From Paenibacillus hamazuiensis (lineage in GTDB: Bacteria > Bacillota > Bacilli > Paenibacillales > NBRC-103111): DNA of 64,000 nt. The translations under genes were made by a program, and so were the position numbers. The stretch is taken from assembly GCF_023276405.1 (NCBI RefSeq), contig NZ_JALRMO010000001.1, forward strand, positions 6,527,501-6,591,500, in the 5' to 3' direction. Positions 20,270-27,712 of this stretch are shown piece after piece; position 1 is the first letter of the stretch; each line of letters opens with the position of its first letter. Under the pieces are notes generated by a model, which worked only from the letters and a program-made list of their open reading frames with translations, was not told where the DNA came from and searched no databases.

Positions 20270-21011
20270 TCAGCATCCCATCCTTGCCATTATGCGCGGT
20301 ATCGGTCCAGTCATCGTCTCCGGCAGAGCCGGACTGTGCGGTATGGCCTGTCATAAACTGCACGACTTTAAGCAAAGCCGGTCCTGTCGGGGTCGTACCC
20401 TTCATGTTTATTTTATAAAACAACTTGTTCAAGTTTGCAAGGTCTTTTGTCCAGCCGAAGTCCATTTCCAGTTCTTCCCTGCCGTCCGGAGAGCCGGGAA
20501 AATGAAACACGGCCATTTCGCTGATGCCGCTGCGCGCCTGCAGACTCAGCTGCAAATCGTAAATCGCTTCTTTCACCGCAGCCAGCTTCGGCTTCATGCT
20601 GGCGCTCGTATCGATCAGAAGAGCAACACGGAGCGAAGTCGTTTCGCCCAGCTCATCGATCACCTGAACGACCTGCGACCGCTGATCAGGGGACAACTCC
20701 TCGATGCGGGAATGGCCTAAAATCTGCTTCAGCTCCTGCCCTACGGCTTGCTGGATCGTATTCATCACCGTCTTGCGCGTCATCATCTGCACCGTCTGCG
20801 ACAGCTGCCGGGAAGTGACGATGCGGCTCATCCCGCCGCCCGCCTGGGCAATCTCGCGAATCTCCGAAGCGCCGAGCTCGCCCAGTTCGCCTTGATCGAT
20901 AACGCCGATGACATTGACGACAATCCCCTCCGCTTTGGCATGAGCCGCCCCGATTACCGGGCTCACCCCCACGTTCGAACAACCGTCGGTAATAAGAATA
21001 ATTTGCTGCAT
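20253..21011 (-). CDS. yabS: VWA-domain protein YabS
   Basis: This 252-residue protein carries a von Willebrand A-type fold with the metal-site motif DTSASMK at about residues 134-140 and a TTPTGPALLKV loop. An N-terminal segment (ILITDGCSNVGV) resembles the end of another VWA-like unit. A Ser/Gly/Asp-rich tail ends the protein. It is cotranscribed with the kinase gene (17-bp overlap). The same pair lies after spoIIE in Bacillus and is linked to sporulation, but the function of YabS itself is not established. Confidence 0.85.
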   Translation of the reverse strand: MQQIILITDGCSNVGVSPVIGAAHAKAEGIVVNVIGVIDQGELGELGASEIREIAQAGGGMSRIVTSRQLSQTVQMMTRKTVMNTIQQAVGQELKQILGHSRIEELSPDQRSQVVQVIDELGETTSLRVALLIDTSASMKPKLAAVKEAIYDLQLSLQARSGISEMAVFHFPGSPDGREELEMDFGWTKDLANLNKLFYKINMKGTTPTGPALLKVVQFMTGHTAQSGSAGDDDWTDTAHNGKDGMLSDYVV

Positions 21012-21140
21012 CGTATAATTCCCCCATTAGTTCGGCTTGGCCGAAATGTTATCGTATGTCCTACGAGTTAATGCGTTCTCTACCAGCTTTGCCACTTTGG
21101 GAGAATCTCAAACCGCTGCATAATAAATCCCGTTATACAC

Positions 21141-21167
21141 AAAAATAGGCCGGAATGCAGCCCCGGC
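21141..21167 (-). terminator. Probable terminator of spoIIE
   Basis: A short GCCGG/CCGGC stem downstream of spoIIE is followed on the minus strand by TATTTTTG. The stem is short and the loop long, so confidence is moderate. The rest of the 210-bp gap before yabS holds nothing recognised. Confidence 0.45.
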
Positions 21168-21222
21168 TGATGCGCTTCAGTCCGGACAAGCCGCTTCCAT
21201 GCCTATCGATTCGAATCATAGA

Positions 21223-23712
21223 TTAGCTGACGGTTTTCGGCCGCTCGATTTTCGTCATTCCCGGCCAGCGGAACGTCGCCCATTCCGGCTTATACTTCTC
21301 TACCTTCGCTACGATCACCGTCATATCGTCGACAATTTCCCCGTGATGCTGGCGTACGACCCGCTCAAGCAGCACGTCGGCAAAATCCTGCGGGGACTCC
21401 GCATCGATCTCCTGAATCACCCTCTTCATCCACATCTCCTTGTTGACGGCATGTCCCGGTGCATCGTAAATGCCGTCAGTCATCATGATCAGCATATCGC
21501 CGGATTGCAGCGGCAAGCTGACCAGATCGACGTCGATATCGTCGACGATGCCCACCGGCAGGTTGTTCGCGGTGATCGGCAGCACCTCGCTGCCGCGTTT
21601 GATGAAGCTCGGCGTCGAGCCGATTTTCAAAAACGTCGTATGTGCATTGTATTGGTCGATCAGCGCCACATCCACCGTCGCATAAACCTCATCGGACGAA
21701 CGCAGCATCAGCACCGAGTTGACCGATTTGATCGCGAGCTTCTCGTCCATACCGGACTGCAGCAGCTGCTGCAGGATCGTGAGCGCCGTGCTGCTTTCCG
21801 CGCGGGCGCGTTCGCCGTTGCCCATCCCGTCGGATAATGCGACGGCGAATTTGCCGTTGCCGAGCTCGACGGTGCTGAAGCTGTCGCCGGACAGCAGCTC
21901 GCCGCCTTTGGCCGCCCCGGCAACGCCCGTCTCGATCTCGTATTCCTTGGCGGAGCCGAAGACGACCGTGCTGTAGCCCTGCCGCTTGGCGAGCGGCTGC
22001 TCGTCCTTGACGGCAATATGCTCGCCGAGAATTTCGGAAAGCAGCGGTGCGATGATTTTGCGACATTCATCAAATCCCCGCGTATATTGATGGACGATCT
22101 CGATTTCGACGTTGCCTTCGTCGAGGCTGATGATGTCGATGCTGTGGATGGAGAGGCCGAGCTCCTCCAAAGAGTGGCGGATCTGCTCTTCCTGCAGGAA
22201 GAGCTCCTGGCCTTCCCGCTGAATCTCCTTCGCGAGATCTTCCATGACCTGCGACACGCCGGACAACTGGTCCGCCACGAGCTGCCGGCTGTCGATGATT
22301 TGTTTTTTCCAGTGCTGGTCGTTCTTGTACAAATCGTACTGCTGCTTCATCACATTCAGCACTTGATCGGGTTTGATGCATGCTTTTTTCCAATCGGGAT
22401 TGAGCTCTCGTACGGTTAGTGCCGGGTTCAGCTCCACCTCGGTCATCATATCGGTCATCAGCTTGTATGTATGGTAAAAACGCTGATCCCAGCACGTTCC
22501 GCGCTTGCGGCAGCCGGCGCAGGAACGTTCGGCGACGGAGTTCATGAAATGGCCGACTTCCTCTTCCTTTTGCACAGGCTGGGTATCTGCGGTAATTTGT
22601 TTGAAGCTGCGCGACAGCTGACGGAACACTTCGGAAAACTGCTGCACACGGCTGGCGGTAATATCCCGCACCCGTTTGGCATAATCATGTTGAGACTTCA
22701 AGTTTTCCTGCGTTCCCGGCACGTATTTGGCCAGCATCTGGATCATGCTGCGGGGCGTCAGCAAAAACATCAGCACGGCGAAGCCCGACTCCCACATCGA
22801 CTGCATGATGTCGGCCTGGCTGCCGATATAGACTGACAGGATGGAGGAGCCAAGCATCATCCCGATCGCCACCGCCCAGCGATTGCCTTCCTTCAGCAGT
22901 CCCGCCAGCATGCCCGCAAAGGCGAGCAAACTCATCTGGTAGATCGCATTCGCATTGGCCAGGCTCAAAATAAGCCCGGTAATAACGCCCACCGATGCTC
23001 CTAAAGGCGCCCCGCCGACCAGGGCGAACAGCAAAATCAAATATCTGGAGAGCACGTGCTCGAGCGTAACGCTGCCGATCATCCACCCGACCGTACCGGT
23101 CATGACCGAGGCGAGCAAGATGATCAAACAGATGACTTCTTCGTTTTTCAAGTGGTAGTTTTTGCGGGTAAGCGTAAAAACGGGAATGGCTTGCACGAAA
23201 ATCAGCGTCAGGATAAAGCTGAGTGCGGATTCCACTCCGGCAAGCATCAGCGTATACCACGTCAGCTCTGCAGCCACTGCGTAGGAAAACAGCTGCACGG
23301 TGAAAGCCGAGAAAAACACGATCATCGGCGCATATGAAATGTCGGAGCGTTCGAATTTTTCCAGCCCTTTTTGAATAAGGAAAAATACTGCCATCTCCGT
23401 CACGATGTACCCCGTATGGCTCGGGGCGATGGAAAAAAGGCTGCCGGCTGCAAGAAACAAGCCTATCCATAGAAGAAGCTCCCTGCGCAGAAAATACATT
23501 ACTCCGAAGTAAGCGATAGCGAACGGGGAAAGCTGCTCAAGAATCATCGCCCGGCCAAGCAGAAATCCCATGACGAGCAGCAGCATCGACCATTTTTTGG
23601 CGACGACGGCTTGTACCAAACGATTCTCTGCAAATAGGCCGGATATGCGTTCCGTTATCTTCTTCATCATTCCCGCTTCGCCACCGTTTACGAATCTTTG
23701 CCAATTGTCCAT
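21223..23712 (-). CDS. spoIIE: Stage II sporulation protein E (PP2C phosphatase)
   Basis: SpoIIE dephosphorylates SpoIIAA to release sigma-F in the forespore and takes part in polar septation. The 829-residue protein matches the Bacillus length of about 827. About ten hydrophobic segments occupy residues 40-340, then a regulatory domain with the paired cysteines of RSCAGCRKRGTCW, then a C-terminal PP2C domain with GDSFSTVELGNGKFAVALSDGMGNG cut here as ALSDGMGNG, and DDMTVIVAKV. It begins MDNWQRFVNGG. A promoter of the Spo0A-activated type precedes it. Confidence 0.97.
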   Translation of the reverse strand: MDNWQRFVNGGEAGMMKKITERISGLFAENRLVQAVVAKKWSMLLLVMGFLLGRAMILEQLSPFAIAYFGVMYFLRRELLLWIGLFLAAGSLFSIAPSHTGYIVTEMAVFFLIQKGLEKFERSDISYAPMIVFFSAFTVQLFSYAVAAELTWYTLMLAGVESALSFILTLIFVQAIPVFTLTRKNYHLKNEEVICLIILLASVMTGTVGWMIGSVTLEHVLSRYLILLFALVGGAPLGASVGVITGLILSLANANAIYQMSLLAFAGMLAGLLKEGNRWAVAIGMMLGSSILSVYIGSQADIMQSMWESGFAVLMFLLTPRSMIQMLAKYVPGTQENLKSQHDYAKRVRDITASRVQQFSEVFRQLSRSFKQITADTQPVQKEEEVGHFMNSVAERSCAGCRKRGTCWDQRFYHTYKLMTDMMTEVELNPALTVRELNPDWKKACIKPDQVLNVMKQQYDLYKNDQHWKKQIIDSRQLVADQLSGVSQVMEDLAKEIQREGQELFLQEEQIRHSLEELGLSIHSIDIISLDEGNVEIEIVHQYTRGFDECRKIIAPLLSEILGEHIAVKDEQPLAKRQGYSTVVFGSAKEYEIETGVAGAAKGGELLSGDSFSTVELGNGKFAVALSDGMGNGERARAESSTALTILQQLLQSGMDEKLAIKSVNSVLMLRSSDEVYATVDVALIDQYNAHTTFLKIGSTPSFIKRGSEVLPITANNLPVGIVDDIDVDLVSLPLQSGDMLIMMTDGIYDAPGHAVNKEMWMKRVIQEIDAESPQDFADVLLERVVRQHHGEIVDDMTVIVAKVEKYKPEWATFRWPGMTKIERPKTVS

Positions 23713-23752
23713 TGCCTATATTCACTCCTTACCAGTCGTTTAAGGTTTCTCT

Positions 23753-23820
23753 AGCATAAAAGAAATCTAGCAGAAAGTTTGTCATATTCGGTTGATAGAG
23801 CCAAAGTTTTTTCCGACAAA
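23753..23820 (-). promoter_or_regulatory. spoIIE promoter, 21-bp-spaced, with near Spo0A box
   Basis: On the minus strand ATGACA (23780-23785) and TATGCT (23753-23758) are separated by 21 bp. This abnormal spacing is known for Spo0A-activated sigma-A promoters such as Bacillus spoIIE and spoIIG. TTTGTCGGAA at 23811-23820 is one base from a 0A box (TGTCGAA). The match in spacing and position supports Spo0A control; it is not proven. Confidence 0.65.
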
Positions 23821-24059
23821 TTTGGCCCGGTATGCGAGAAGCCCCGATTCCGTGAACGGCACTAATGTAAGCGCTTTATTTTCTTCATTGCCCAAACATA
23901 CGTCCGCATGAGCATCTTATCGTGGTTCAAAAACGCAGGCAGGAAATCCGTAAAACGTTGTCGATTTGCAAGATACCGCCGGAATATACGACAAAAGAAG
24001 TGGAATGCGCCATTTCGCGCGTTCCGGTGTCTAACGCTGGCAAGGGGGGGTCTTACAAA

Positions 24060-24106
24060 TGAAAAAGGATACCCCTCGAGGCGGCACCCTCGAAAGATAT
24101 CCTTAT
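24060..24106 (-). terminator. Terminator after tRNA-Met
   Basis: AAGGATA and TATCCTT form the outer stem of a hairpin, with an inner CGAGG/CCTCG stem. It is followed by five Ts on the minus strand, just downstream of the tRNA. No gene was found between it and spoIIE; the region down to 23821 holds only spoIIE upstream DNA. Confidence 0.75.
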
Positions 24107-24114
24107 GCGAAAAA

Positions 24115-24188
24115 TAGCGGCGGAGGGGATCGAACCCCCGACCTCACGGGTATGAACCGTACGCTCTAGCCAGCTGAGCTACGCCGCC
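24115..24188 (-). tRNA. tRNA-Met (CAU), elongator type
   Basis: A 74-nt cloverleaf reads on the minus strand from GGCGGCG (acceptor, 24182-24188) through D-arm AGCTCAGCTGGCTAGAGC and the anticodon loop TTCATAC with anticodon CAT. The T-loop is TTCGATC. The acceptor has full pairing including a G1-U72 wobble, so it is an elongator rather than initiator tRNA. CCA is not encoded. Bacillus has a tRNA-Met and a tRNA-Glu at this spot between yabR and spoIIE; only Met is present here. Confidence 0.95.
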
Positions 24189-24327
24189 ACAACAAGCATG
24201 AGTATAATATATGCGGGACTATGGTGTCAAGCCTCTTGAACCCTCAAACGGGACCCCGCATGGTTTGGGTAATGTTGTCGGTTTAACGAATACATTGAAT
24301 CGTTGTTTGTCAAACATTCCAAAACAA

Positions 24328-24363
24328 CTAAAAAGCCACAGACCGTCTAAAACGGTTGTGGCC
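24328..24363 (-). terminator. Terminator of yabR
   Basis: The hairpin GCCACA..CGT/ACGG..TGTGGC (24335-24346 with 24352-24363) is followed on the minus strand by a T run, directly after the yabR stop. Confidence 0.85.
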
Positions 24364-24373
24364 GATATGTGAC

Positions 24374-24844
24374 TTAATCGCGTCTGGCGCCTCTGCCGCC
24401 GCGTTTGCCTTCGGTATTTTTCTTGAGAGAGGAAATCCGTTCTTCGCTGTCCTTAAGAAACCGGGACATCTTGTCTTCGAACGACATTTTGTTTGCTTGC
24501 GGTTTGAAAGGTCTGCCTCCGCGGTCCCCACGGAAACCTCCGCGATCGCCGCCTTCCCTTCCACCACCGCCGAATCTTTCTGGCCGAGCGGGCTTGGCCT
24601 CCACGGGTTTGTCAACAGCTTGCTTGATCGATAACCCGATCTTGCCATCCTTGTCCACATTGATCACTTTTACGATAACCTTGTCGTTCAGCTTCAAATG
24701 ATCGTTAACATCCTTGACATAGTTGTCCGCGATCTCCGAGATGTGAACAAGGCCGGTGACACCTTCGGATAGCTCGACAAACGCTCCGAAGTGCGTAATG
24801 CCTGTCACCTTTCCCTCCAGCTTGCTGCCCACTTCAATTGCCAT
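24374..24844 (-). CDS. yabR: S1-domain RNA-binding protein YabR
   Basis: This 156-residue protein has one S1 RNA-binding domain at residues 3-72 (VGSKLEGKVTGITHFGAFVE then GLVHISEIADNYVKD). An Arg/Gly-rich middle (GGGGREGGDRGGFRGDRGG) resembles RGG boxes, and the tail is basic. I start at 24844 (MAIEVGSKL), which matches the family; GGGAGG lies 13 bases upstream, a little far. It follows divIC as in Bacillus. Its RNA target is unknown. It probably acts in the cytoplasm with ribosomes or mRNA. Confidence 0.9.
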   Translation of the reverse strand: MAIEVGSKLEGKVTGITHFGAFVELSEGVTGLVHISEIADNYVKDVNDHLKLNDKVIVKVINVDKDGKIGLSIKQAVDKPVEAKPARPERFGGGGREGGDRGGFRGDRGGRPFKPQANKMSFEDKMSRFLKDSEERISSLKKNTEGKRGGRGARRD

Positions 24845-24960
24845 AAAGTAAAATGTTCCTCCCTTAATTAGTTCAAAAGCCAACTATGGAGATTATAACT
24901 TATGGAGAAAATACGGTCAACATAAGGATTGTTTGTCAAAGGCCCATTTTTGACGGAGCG

Positions 24961-25293
24961 TTATTTTGTCGTTTTCGGCCTATAAAATAACGTCTCTCCC
25001 GGCTTGACGAAACCGTAATTTTTGCGAAGTATTTGCTCTATGTATTCGTTATCGTTCAGACGGGCCACTTCCCGTTTCGTCTCGTCGTTCATTTGCCTGA
25101 CTTCGTCAAGTTTATGCTCGAGTGCGCTTACCTGCTGATGCCGATCGTTCAGCTTGCCGATTTGGTTCCAGAAGTTGATAGCCCCCCAAGTAACCGCGCA
25201 AACCATGATCAGCGTAGGGAGCTTCATCAAACGTCTGCCTTTGGCGGGCTGCTGCTTTGCGGTTTTTGTGGATCTGGCCGGAGAAGCGGGCAT
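24961..25293 (-). CDS. divIC: Cell-division protein DivIC (FtsB-like)
   Basis: DivIC is a bitopic septum protein that works with FtsL and DivIB. The 110-residue protein has a basic cytoplasmic N-terminus, one membrane segment at about 24-42 and a coiled coil (LEHKLDEVRQMNDETKREVA). It ends with the family motif IEQILRKNYGFVKPGETLFY. AGGAGG precedes the ATG. It lies between yabQ and yabR, as in Bacillus. A pair of small hairpin repeats separates it from yabQ. Confidence 0.93.
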   Translation of the reverse strand: MPASPARSTKTAKQQPAKGRRLMKLPTLIMVCAVTWGAINFWNQIGKLNDRHQQVSALEHKLDEVRQMNDETKREVARLNDNEYIEQILRKNYGFVKPGETLFYRPKTTK

Positions 25294-25313
25294 GAGCGTT
25301 TGAACCTCCTGAG

Positions 25314-25383
25314 AGTTTCGCGTTAGCGAAACTTGCTTCGTAAGGATTAGCTGAACTTTCCGTAGGAAAGTTTACTTCGTAAG
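25314..25383. repeat. Tandem pair of small hairpin units between yabQ and divIC
   Basis: Two adjacent units have the same plan: an 8-bp perfect stem (25314-25321/25326-25333 and 25354-25361/25365-25372) followed on the plus strand by TGCTTCGTAAG or TACTTCGTAAG. Stem sequences differ but the tag is nearly identical, suggesting a short mobile or amplified repeat family. There is no T run, so these do not look like terminators. Confidence 0.65.
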
Positions 25384-25423
25384 ATAAGCTGGCAATCTGC
25401 AATGGGCGGCTTGCCCGACATCG

Positions 25424-26011
25424 TTAACCCGGTTCTTTCGGGCCGAACCAGCGGCGCCACCACGCACCGAGAGTTCGAATGACAGCTTGGAGCCAACGCC
25501 ACGACTTAACCCAGCGAATGAGCGGTTTGGCGAGCCATGCGAACAATCGCCAAAACGGATACAGCAATTGTAGCACAAACTTGTACAAGAAAATAGCCAG
25601 CGCCATTAAAAATCCGAACAGGATGATTACACATCTGTATAAAAATAATATCGGGGTTACGATGAAAATGTCAATGGTGCGTTTGCCGATCCGAATGGCA
25701 GCCTGCACCACTTTTATCATAAAGCAGATGAAGCGGATTGTCATCCTGCTTAAGAACGAAAAATAAAACAATATGCCTATGACCAGTCCGATAAAAATAA
25801 AAATGCGGACCTGGCCGTGATTGCTGGCATAAAGCAGGCGGAACACAAGGACTGTCCCGACAAGCCAATACACGATGTCCAGGATGGCCAGCACCCAGTT
25901 CGGTACGTTCAGCCGGTCCGACAGCACCCGGTAAAGATCGTAAAGCACCCCCAGGGCCAGTCCACCCAAAAACATCATGCCTAGCGTGACGAATTGAACC
26001 TCCAGACTCAC
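25424..26011 (-). CDS. yabQ: Spore cortex biosynthesis protein YabQ
   Basis: YabQ is a forespore outer-membrane protein needed for cortex formation in Bacillus. The 195-residue protein has about four or five hydrophobic segments within residues 1-150 (start MSLEVQFVTLGMMFLGGLA with GVLYDLYRVLSD). A Trp/Arg-rich cytoplasmic end follows. Its start overlaps the yabP stop by 4 bp (ATGA), so the two are translationally coupled. The motif YDLYRV near the start is characteristic of the family. Confidence 0.92.
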   Translation of the reverse strand: MSLEVQFVTLGMMFLGGLALGVLYDLYRVLSDRLNVPNWVLAILDIVYWLVGTVLVFRLLYASNHGQVRIFIFIGLVIGILFYFSFLSRMTIRFICFMIKVVQAAIRIGKRTIDIFIVTPILFLYRCVIILFGFLMALAIFLYKFVLQLLYPFWRLFAWLAKPLIRWVKSWRWLQAVIRTLGAWWRRWFGPKEPG

Positions 26012-26292
26012 TTAAACAGCTTACCGAAAAATCCCTTGGTTTTTCCCTGGGAGTTTGCATCCACGTAAGCCAACTCATTAACCATCCCCTCAATGGCAAC
26101 GAGCCCCTGCTCCAGGTTCAAATTTTTGATATGCAAATTGGTGCCTTTGATCATCAGGAAGCCAAGATCCGTTTCCAGCAAAAACTCCTCGCTGTCGAAG
26201 CTTTCCACATTCCGGACACCGGAAATTTCCAGCAGCTTGCGATTGAGCATCTTGATCTCCTGGCGCTTGGCAGCTTTGTTCGGATCCATCAT
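26008..26292 (-). CDS. yabP: Sporulation protein YabP
   Basis: YabP (YabP/YqfC family) is required for spore cortex formation together with YabQ. From the ATG at 26290-26292, which follows AAAGGGG, the protein is 94 residues; the next codon is also ATG. Family features are LLEISGVRNVESFDSEEFLL and the C-terminal KGFFGKLFK, matching Bacillus YabP. A longer in-frame start has no ribosome site. In this genome a repeat element separates it from rqcP, its usual operon neighbour. Confidence 0.92.
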   Translation of the reverse strand: MMDPNKAAKRQEIKMLNRKLLEISGVRNVESFDSEEFLLETDLGFLMIKGTNLHIKNLNLEQGLVAIEGMVNELAYVDANSQGKTKGFFGKLFK

Positions 26293-26332
26293 GATACGCG
26301 TTCCCCTTTCCGAAGCTTGGTTATTTACCATA

Positions 26333-26362
26333 AGCATATGGAGGGATGTCCCATAATAGAAC
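26333..26362 (-). promoter_or_regulatory. Candidate sigma-E promoter for yabPQ
   Basis: GTTCTATT (26355-26362) and CATATGCT (26333-26340) are spaced 14 bp, the spacing and -10 type of sigma-E promoters; the -35 is a poor match. Bacillus yabP is sigma-E dependent, which favours the reading. Confidence 0.35.
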
Positions 26363-26371
26363 CATAAATCG

Positions 26372-26955
26372 GGGGAGCCCCCTTAAAGCCTCTGAAGCCC
26401 CCCTAAATCCCCCGCCGGGAGGACCCCAGGCGCTCGGGCACAATGCTATCGGGTTAACAGGTAAACCGAGGGTTGAACCATAGAAGACCGAACGATACTA
26501 GGAACTGTTTGTTATTCCTCGAAAATGAGTAGTTTGTAAAAATAAAGGAACGCATGTTCGCTATTCCCGAAAAAATGAGCTTATCGAAAAAATAGAGGAA
26601 CCGAGATGCGTTAAATCGGTGGAAAACGGCTTGAAGAGTGGAGAAACAGACAAATAGATCACCTGAGTTCCGCTAATTTCCAAAAATATCCGAAATCGAC
26701 TCTCTTTGCGAACCATAGTTCCGCTATGTTCCCGCTTAACCTGACGACATTGCGCTCAGGCGGCCCTGGACCTGCCCGTAGGAGAGAGTGCTTGCTTCTG
26801 GTTCGGTCTGTCCGGCATGGATTTTGGCCTTAAGGGAAAAATCCTATTTCGGCAACGCTGTACTTTCGGAGCGATGCCGGTAGTAGTACCTCGTGCCTCT
26901 TGCCGCGTTTGCCCGGCTCTTTTCGGCCGGCGCCGAATTTGTGCCGGACACCTTA
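26372..26955. repeat. Composite intergenic repeat, copy 1 (modules A-D-B-C)
   Basis: The 26372-27015 gap has no gene. It holds module A (CCCCCTAAATCCCCC and GGACCCCAGGCGCTCGGGC, about 26390-26440), then the shared module D (about 26465-26755). Module B follows (CCCTGGACCTGCCCG, then the TGTCCGGCATGGATTTT / AAAATCCTATTTCGG hairpin, about 26763-26855), then module C (GCCCGGCTCTTTTCGG paired with GCCGAATTTGTGCCGG, about 26890-26950). The same modules recur at 38.1-38.5, 40.7-41.4 and 45.75-45.89 kb. It separates yabP from rqcP. Short open frames inside it look spurious. Confidence 0.8.
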
Positions 26956-27011
26956 ACGTTTCAAAACGGATGAAATGTGAACCTCTTTACTTCAACTCGT
27001 GCCCGTCACAA

Positions 27012-27050
27012 AAAAGCAGCCTGGGACGACGAAGTCGTCCCAGGCTGCTC
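27012..27050 (-). terminator. Strong terminator of rqcP
   Basis: A perfect 15-bp stem (27016-27030 with 27034-27048) is followed by TTTTTT on the minus strand, right after the rqcP stop. It ends the mazG-hup-rqcP transcript before the repeat element. Confidence 0.93.
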
Positions 27051-27060
27051 TATGGAGCTG

Positions 27061-27333
27061 TTATATCCAAGATTCGTTTTTGTGCGATTCTTCTTTAAGC
27101 ACAGTGTACATGTTAGCGGCGTCTTCCTTGCGGGTCGACTCCGTAAGCTGCTCGACCCGGACCGTAATGCTCTTCTGCCCGAACTGGATCGTCAGCTCGT
27201 CGCCAACCTTGATCGTGCTGCTCGGTTTGGCTTCCCGTCCGTTCACGAGAACTCTTCCCTGATCGGATACATCTTTCGCCACCGTACGGCGCTTGATGAG
27301 ACGGGACACCTTCAGAAACTTGTCAAGCCGCAT
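27061..27333 (-). CDS. rqcP: S4-domain ribosome quality-control factor RqcP (YabO)
   Basis: RqcP binds the 50S-peptidyl-tRNA complex and supports RqcH-driven alanine tailing of stalled chains. The 90-residue protein is mostly an S4 domain: MRLDKFLKVSRLIKRRTVAK, then DQGRVLVNGREAKPSSTIKVGD. Its ATG shares one base with the hup stop (TAATG), so translation is coupled. In Bacillus, yabO follows mazG directly and precedes yabP; here hup is inserted before it and a repeat after it. HslR-type heat-shock proteins are the nearest alternative. Confidence 0.92.
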   Translation of the reverse strand: MRLDKFLKVSRLIKRRTVAKDVSDQGRVLVNGREAKPSSTIKVGDELTIQFGQKSITVRVEQLTESTRKEDAANMYTVLKEESHKNESWI

Positions 27334-27605
27334 TACTTCACAGCTTCTTTAAGTTTGTTGCCTGCTTTGAAAGCCGGAACTTTGGATTCCGGGATCGTGA
27401 TCGCTTTGCCCGTTTGCGGGTTGCGGCCCGTGCGTCCGGAACGCTTGCGAGTTTCGAAAGTGCCGAAGCCAATCAGCTGAACTTTGTCGCCGGTAGAGAG
27501 CGCGTCGGTAATTTCTCCGAGGAAGCTGTTAAGTACCGCTTCGACATCTTTCTTCGTCAAACCGCTTTTTGTAGCAATGTTGTTGATCAGATCTGTTTTG
27601 TTCAT
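27333..27605 (-). CDS. hup: DNA-binding protein HU
   Basis: HU is the main nucleoid-bending protein. The 90-residue protein has the full family layout: MNKTDLINNIATKSGLTKKD, the GDKVQLIGFGTFETRKRSGR strand, and the arm RTGRNPQTGKAITIPESKVPAF. It differs from IHF by length and the canonical KVPAFKAGNKLKEAVK end. It lies between mazG and rqcP, an insertion relative to Bacillus, where hbs is elsewhere. High expression is expected. Confidence 0.97.
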   Translation of the reverse strand: MNKTDLINNIATKSGLTKKDVEAVLNSFLGEITDALSTGDKVQLIGFGTFETRKRSGRTGRNPQTGKAITIPESKVPAFKAGNKLKEAVK

Positions 27606-27712
27606 TGCAAATTACCTCCTAAATTTCGCTAAAAGTTGAGCCGATGTGACATCAGCTAGCTCGCGCAAACGATGTACGCAGTATGTATTCTTTGTTTCTC
27701 AGGAAATTCCTG

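Noticed and set aside
23908-24117. 69-codon plus-strand frame (MSILSWFKNAGRKS...)
   Set aside because: It overlaps the tRNA terminator and 3' end on the opposite strand, is Arg-rich in the manner of random frames, and has no ribosome site.
24182-24330. Possible tRNA-Glu next to tRNA-Met, as in Bacillus
   Set aside because: No second cloverleaf can be drawn between 24189 and 24327.
26817-27480. Plus-strand frames of 87-167 codons
   Set aside because: They cross the repeat, the rqcP terminator and the antisense of rqcP and hup.
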